NCBI GenBank assembly: GCA_015350385.1
Contig: WNKI01000004.1
Span: 357,229-421,228, forward strand
DNA from: Aculops lycopersici
Taxonomy: Eukaryota > Arthropoda > Arachnida > Trombidiformes > Eriophyidae
Reading direction: 5' to 3'
Length of the DNA: 64,000 bases
The notes below the pieces were generated by a model. It was not told the DNA's origin. It searched no databases and saw only the letters and a program-made list of their open reading frames with translations. Both the position numbers and the translations under genes were made by a program. Below are positions 60,140 to 64,000 of the stretch, piece after piece; positions within the stretch are counted from its first letter, which is position 1; each line of letters opens with the position of its first letter.

Positions 60140-63100
60140 ATGTCGGAGGACATGAAAGTGCCCAAGTTTAATGGAGCCGGATTTAGTTTGTGGAAGAAGA
60201 GGATGCTAGCGGCGTTCAAGTCCCGTGGTCTGACTAATGTAATCGACAGCTCAACGGAGGCCAAGGCTAAAGTTCAAGACACTCAGGATGCTCAAGCCAT
60301 GATGCTTTTGCTAAACAGTCTGGACGACAGCGTGGGGCAAAAGGTAATTGCCTGCGACAGTGCATTAGAGATATGGACAAGGCTACTCGCAATCTATGAG
60401 AACACAAGCTCAATCAACGTAGGTCAGTTGTTGGAGAAATATCATTCTTACAAGAAGGAAACGACAGACGATATGTCGACGCACGTGAGTAAAGTCGAGG
60501 GATTAGCCATTCAGTTGTCACAAGTCGGACAAGTCCAGTCGGAGGAGTCGGTGATGGCCAAGCTACTGCATAGCTTACCAGACACCTTTGATGCTTTAAA
60601 GGAAGCATGGGACTCAGTAGGCGAGGCTCAAAAGACTCGGGCCAATCTCATTGACAGGTTGCTGAGGTATGACAGGCCAAGGGCGGCAGAAGGCACGCCA
60701 AAGGAAGTCGCACTAATGGTAAGCAACGAGAGGCCACAAGGGCCAAAGGGCAAGCGCGACATGAAGAAGGTCAAATGTTTCACTTGTGGCAAGAAGGGCC
60801 ACTACGCGAGGGATTGCTATAGCAAGAAGCAAGACTCAGGCAAGCCAGCTCAAACTAGTGAGGGCGGCATTGCACTGATTGTCAAGAACACAGGTGGCGA
60901 CAGAGACCAATGGGTGGTGGACTCGGGCGCGAGCCGCCATATCTGTTGCCGGAAGGAATGGTTTTGTACCATGGGTGAGAGCAACGAGAGGCTTCGAGTG
61001 GGAAACAATGAGTTAGTCAAAGCTACAGGAGTAGGGTCGGTTAGGATCGAATGCATAGTAGGTAAGAAGCGGGAGCAAGTCACGCTAGAGGATGTTTTGT
61101 ACATACCTTCGATGACCTACAACTTATTCGCGACTGGACAAGCAACCAGCAAAGGTGCTAAGGTTATACTCCATGAGCAAGGGTGTGATATCTGGGTCAA
61201 GAGCAAGAAGTGTGCCGTCGGCCAGATTGACAAGGCAACTCAATTGTGCATTTTGGAAGCAGCTCCACCACCAGGAGTGGCATTAGTTGCTACGACTCGC
61301 AGGTCAGTCGAGGATTGGCACTCAGCATTGGGTCATGTGGATCCGAAGGTCATTATGGATATGGCCAAGAGTGGCTGTGTAAGCGGATTGGAACTAGCGG
61401 AGAAGAAAGTGATCAGTTGTGGCAACTGTCCAGTTGGCAAAGCTATACGAGCTTCGCACAATATGGCACCGGCAATCAAGCCGACGGAGGTTGGCGACCA
61501 GGTGGACCTGGATTTGATTGGACCAATTAAGCAAGAGTCACTAGGCAAGAATCACTACATCATACTAGCCCAAGATAGCTTCAGCAAGTACAGTCACGCT
61601 ATGTTAGTCAAGTCAAAGGATGGAGTCGCAGAGAAGCTGCAACAATACATCGGTCAGTTTGAAGCTGAGAGCGGACGCAAGATTAGATCTATTCGCACGG
61701 ACAATGGTTCAGAGTTTGTTAACGAGCGCGTAAGGACTCTATTGGGAGTGGAGCATATTAGTTTGCACCTTGCGGCACCTCGGACGCCACAACAGAATGG
61801 AGGCGCGGAGCGAAACAATCGGACCATTCTAGACACATTGAGGACAATGTTGGCCGAGAGCGGACTTAGCAAAGATCTATGGGGCGAGGCAGCAGGAGCA
61901 GCTGCCTATATTCGCAACCGAGTAGTCAGAAGTGGAGCGACAGCGACGCCATACGAGCTGTATAAGGGACATCGACCATATGTTGGTCACATAGTTGCGT
62001 TTGGGACGCCGGTACAGGTGCTTGTAACTGATCGTCGGATCGGGAAGCTAGACCCGAGGACTGAGGATGGCCACGTCGTAGGCTTCACTGATCGGTCCAA
62101 TACTTACCGAGTGTATGTGCCAGAGAGCAACAAAGTAAAGGTTACTTGTGATGTCATCTTTAGAAGCCATCCAACGAGACAACAAGTGCAAGTGTCATCG
62201 GAGAGTGCGACAGTGAGCATTCCATTAGGGTGTCCACCTCAAGAGGGGGTAGGACGTGGCGAGGAGCCACAACAACAGGAGGCCGAGCGGCCAATTGACA
62301 AGTACTTTGAGGATTTGGACTCGAGAGGGGGCAGGCTAGCAGGGCAAACGCCAGACCCACAGCCAGTTGTAGTACAGGAGCAACGGGCAAGTCAAGAGCA
62401 GGTAGCTGACCAATCAGAAGAGATTGAGTCGCCATCGTATAGTACGATTACGCTGCCAGGTAGTCCAGCACTTCATCGTTGTCAAGCGCTCGACGACATT
62501 AGCTATCCAGATTTGGACTCGGTGAGGAGCCCATTCCAAGGTAGAGCGATACCAAGATCACCAGCGAAGAATCGAGACAAGATTCTGATTCTCACTTCCC
62601 GCCAAGAGGGTAATGATGTGGCAATTCCACAGTCGTTTCGCGAGGCAATGCAAACGAAGGAGGCCAAGTCATGGACACAATCCATGATGGCTGAGCTTAG
62701 AGCTCATGCAATCAACAAGACCTGGTCGATTATTAAGAGACCATCGACAGGTGACATCATTTCCACCAAATGGGTTTACACTTTGAAGCGCAACTCAGCT
62801 GGAGAGATTGATAAGTTCAAGTCTCGCCTAGTTGCCAGGGGATTTGAGCAACGTGATGTTGAGGGAGTTGACCATTACGCTCCGGTTGCACGTAATGAGT
62901 CTATTAGAGTTTTGCTAGCACTGGCGGCGGCCAAGTGCAAACATATCGAGAGGTTCGATGTGTCGACGGCTTTCCTTAATGGCAAGGTCGAAGGAGAGGT
63001 ATATGTTGAGCCACCTGAGGGAGTTGAAGGGATCAAAGAAGGTGAGTGTCTCAAATTGAACAAGGCACTCTACGGGCTGCGGCAGGCGCCGCGCATTTGG

Positions 63101-64000
63101 AATTCGACATTTGACATGGCAGTCAAAGAACTAGGATTCAAGCCAACTTATTGCGACCCATGCTTATACTCGCACCAGGATGCATCAACATTGATGGCCG
63201 TCTATGTGGACGATGGCCTCATCGTGGCTGAGAGCCAGAGGCGATGTTTAGAGATCATCGAGAAGTTGAATAAGAAATTTGAAGTCAAGGTGATTAAGAA
63301 CAACATGTTCTTAGGGATGCAAATAGCCAGAGGGCCTAGAGGATTGCACCTGAGCAACGAGCGATACATAGAGGATGTATTGGCTCGATTCAATATGGCA
63401 GAGAGCCAACCTGAGCCGACGCCATTGGTTGACACAAATATTCTATTCCAAGATGGTGGTGAGCCGGCTAATGTACCTTATAGGGCTGCAATTGGCAGTT
63501 TGTTGTACTTAGCAACGGCGACTCGTCCTGATATCTTGTTTACGATCAAGACACTATCCAAGTTTAACGAGAACCCGCGGGAGGTTCATTGGCGCGCGGT
63601 TAAGCGAGTGATGCGTTATTTACGAGGGACAAAGGACTTTGGGTTATACTTTGGTCCGTGTGACGACGTCACAATTGAGGCGTACAGCGACGCCGACCAC
63701 GCCGGCAACTTGGAGTGCAGACGATCGACATCAGGAGCGATTATATTTCTGTGTGGATCACCAGTTATTTACTTGTCGCGACAACAAGGATGCGTCTCGT
63801 TGTCGAGCACTGAGTCAGAGTATATTGCTGCCGCGGAGGCAACAAAAGAGCTCAAGTGGCTCATGATGCTACTGGACGAGTTGGGGATCAAATTTAACAA
63901 ACCGAGGTTGTTTGTTGACAATGCATCAGCAGAGGCGCTGATTAAGAGCATTGACACAAAGAGGCGCTCAAAGCACATCGAGACGAAGTATCACTTTGTG
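60140..64000 (+). CDS. Copia Gag-Pol polyprotein, open at the window end (1287 residues seen)
   Basis: No stop from ATG 60140 to 64000. The Gag part (1-210) begins MSEDMKVPKFNGAGFSLWKK and has a CCHC knuckle CFTCGKKGHYARDC at about 213-226. The protease active site is DSGAS at 261-265. Integrase has its HHCC zinc module from WHSALGH (393) to SCGNC, the first catalytic Asp in DLDLIGP (about 458), the second in RTDNGSEF (about 520) and the Glu in QQNGGAERNNRT (about 557). Reverse transcriptase shows KSRLVARGFEQ, FDVSTAFLNGKV, LYGLRQAPRIWN and YVDDG at 1022. RNase H has EAYSDADHAG (about 1182) and STESEYIAAAEA (about 1223). All catalytic motifs are intact, so this copy is young or constrained. 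The frame is of the single-ORF copia type. Confidence 0.95.
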   Translation, partial: MSEDMKVPKFNGAGFSLWKKRMLAAFKSRGLTNVIDSSTEAKAKVQDTQDAQAMMLLLNSLDDSVGQKVIACDSALEIWTRLLAIYENTSSINVGQLLEKYHSYKKETTDDMSTHVSKVEGLAIQLSQVGQVQSEESVMAKLLHSLPDTFDALKEAWDSVGEAQKTRANLIDRLLRYDRPRAAEGTPKEVALMVSNERPQGPKGKRDMKKVKCFTCGKKGHYARDCYSKKQDSGKPAQTSEGGIALIVKNTGGDRDQWVVDSGASRHICCRKEWFCTMGESNERLRVGNNELVKATGVGSVRIECIVGKKREQVTLEDVLYIPSMTYNLFATGQATSKGAKVILHEQGCDIWVKSKKCAVGQIDKATQLCILEAAPPPGVALVATTRRSVEDWHSALGHVDPKVIMDMAKSGCVSGLELAEKKVISCGNCPVGKAIRASHNMAPAIKPTEVGDQVDLDLIGPIKQESLGKNHYIILAQDSFSKYSHAMLVKSKDGVAEKLQQYIGQFEAESGRKIRSIRTDNGSEFVNERVRTLLGVEHISLHLAAPRTPQQNGGAERNNRTILDTLRTMLAESGLSKDLWGEAAGAAAYIRNRVVRSGATATPYELYKGHRPYVGHIVAFGTPVQVLVTDRRIGKLDPRTEDGHVVGFTDRSNTYRVYVPESNKVKVTCDVIFRSHPTRQQVQVSSESATVSIPLGCPPQEGVGRGEEPQQQEAERPIDKYFEDLDSRGGRLAGQTPDPQPVVVQEQRASQEQVADQSEEIESPSYSTITLPGSPALHRCQALDDISYPDLDSVRSPFQGRAIPRSPAKNRDKILILTSRQEGNDVAIPQSFREAMQTKEAKSWTQSMMAELRAHAINKTWSIIKRPSTGDIISTKWVYTLKRNSAGEIDKFKSRLVARGFEQRDVEGVDHYAPVARNESIRVLLALAAAKCKHIERFDVSTAFLNGKVEGEVYVEPPEGVEGIKEGECLKLNKALYGLRQAPRIWNSTFDMAVKELGFKPTYCDPCLYSHQDASTLMAVYVDDGLIVAESQRRCLEIIEKLNKKFEVKVIKNNMFLGMQIARGPRGLHLSNERYIEDVLARFNMAESQPEPTPLVDTNILFQDGGEPANVPYRAAIGSLLYLATATRPDILFTIKTLSKFNENPREVHWRAVKRVMRYLRGTKDFGLYFGPCDDVTIEAYSDADHAGNLECRRSTSGAIIFLCGSPVIYLSRQQGCVSLSSTESEYIAAAEATKELKWLMMLLDELGIKFNKPRLFVDNASAEALIKSIDTKRRSKHIETKYHFV

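Larger units (their letters stand above)
59844..64000 (+). mobile_element. Ty1/copia LTR retrotransposon, 3' end beyond the window
   Basis: A short probable 5' LTR (59844-59999) followed by a 140-base leader and one open Gag-Pol frame from 60140 to the window end. The domain order protease, integrase, reverse transcriptase, RNase H is that of Ty1/copia. Polypurine tract, 3' LTR and right target duplication lie outside, so integrity of the whole copy cannot be judged. Confidence 0.9.

Noticed and set aside
1..64000. CRISPR arrays, bacterial operons or ribosome binding sites
   Set aside because: The window is clearly eukaryotic; no regularly spaced repeats of the CRISPR type are present.

Overview
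The window is nuclear DNA of an intron-poor animal, most likely an arthropod. The evidence is a set of animal-only genes (MANF, Maelstrom, syndapin, nose-resistant-to-fluoxetine acyltransferase, Dbf4, Sec61 beta), a tandem pair of insect-gustatory-receptor-like seven-helix proteins, and Ty1/copia and Tc1/pogo mobile elements. Almost every gene is a single uninterrupted reading frame; only the ATPase inhibitor IF1 and one orphan gene at 40.4 kb show a recognisable intron. A mite with extensive intron loss (eriophyoid-like) would fit, but this is a guess from gene structure and not a species identification.

Layout. 1-4.5 kb: IF1 and a secreted cysteine-rich protein. 4.7-10.8 kb: a 1998-residue orphan membrane protein. 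12.5-17.1 kb: a chemoreceptor pseudogene and its intact paralogue. 17.6-28.7 kb: a compact run of genes, several of them tail to tail (short Ecdysoneless-like protein / SUZ-domain protein; syndapin / muHD endocytic protein; carbonic anhydrase-related protein; mitochondrial HflX-type GTPase). 28.7-43.4 kb: two almost identical copies of an RPP38-like gene, in direct orientation 13.8 kb apart. They bracket an island of broken transposons (about 29.5-37 kb), a pogo-type element whose transposase carries an apparent signal peptide (37.2-39.6 kb), Sec61 beta, an orphan gene and Dbf4. 44-59.6 kb: FGGY kinase, phosphoglucomutase, a long non-coding stretch, a RING-less RBBP6-like protein, an NRF-6-type acyltransferase, Maelstrom and MANF. 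59.8 kb to the end: a Ty1/copia retrotransposon with one open Gag-Pol frame that runs off the window.

Functional themes. Syndapin and the muHD protein are tail-to-tail neighbours that both belong to clathrin endocytosis. Maelstrom (piRNA silencing) and a small chromo-shadow-like frame lie in a window with active-looking and decayed transposons. The most unusual objects are the secreted-looking pogo transposase with its terminal inverted repeats, a 735-bp inverted-repeat element inserted in a dead copia reverse transcriptase with a clean 9-bp target duplication, and the RPP38 duplication whose differences cluster at one end. All assignments come from reading motifs by eye; no database search was run.
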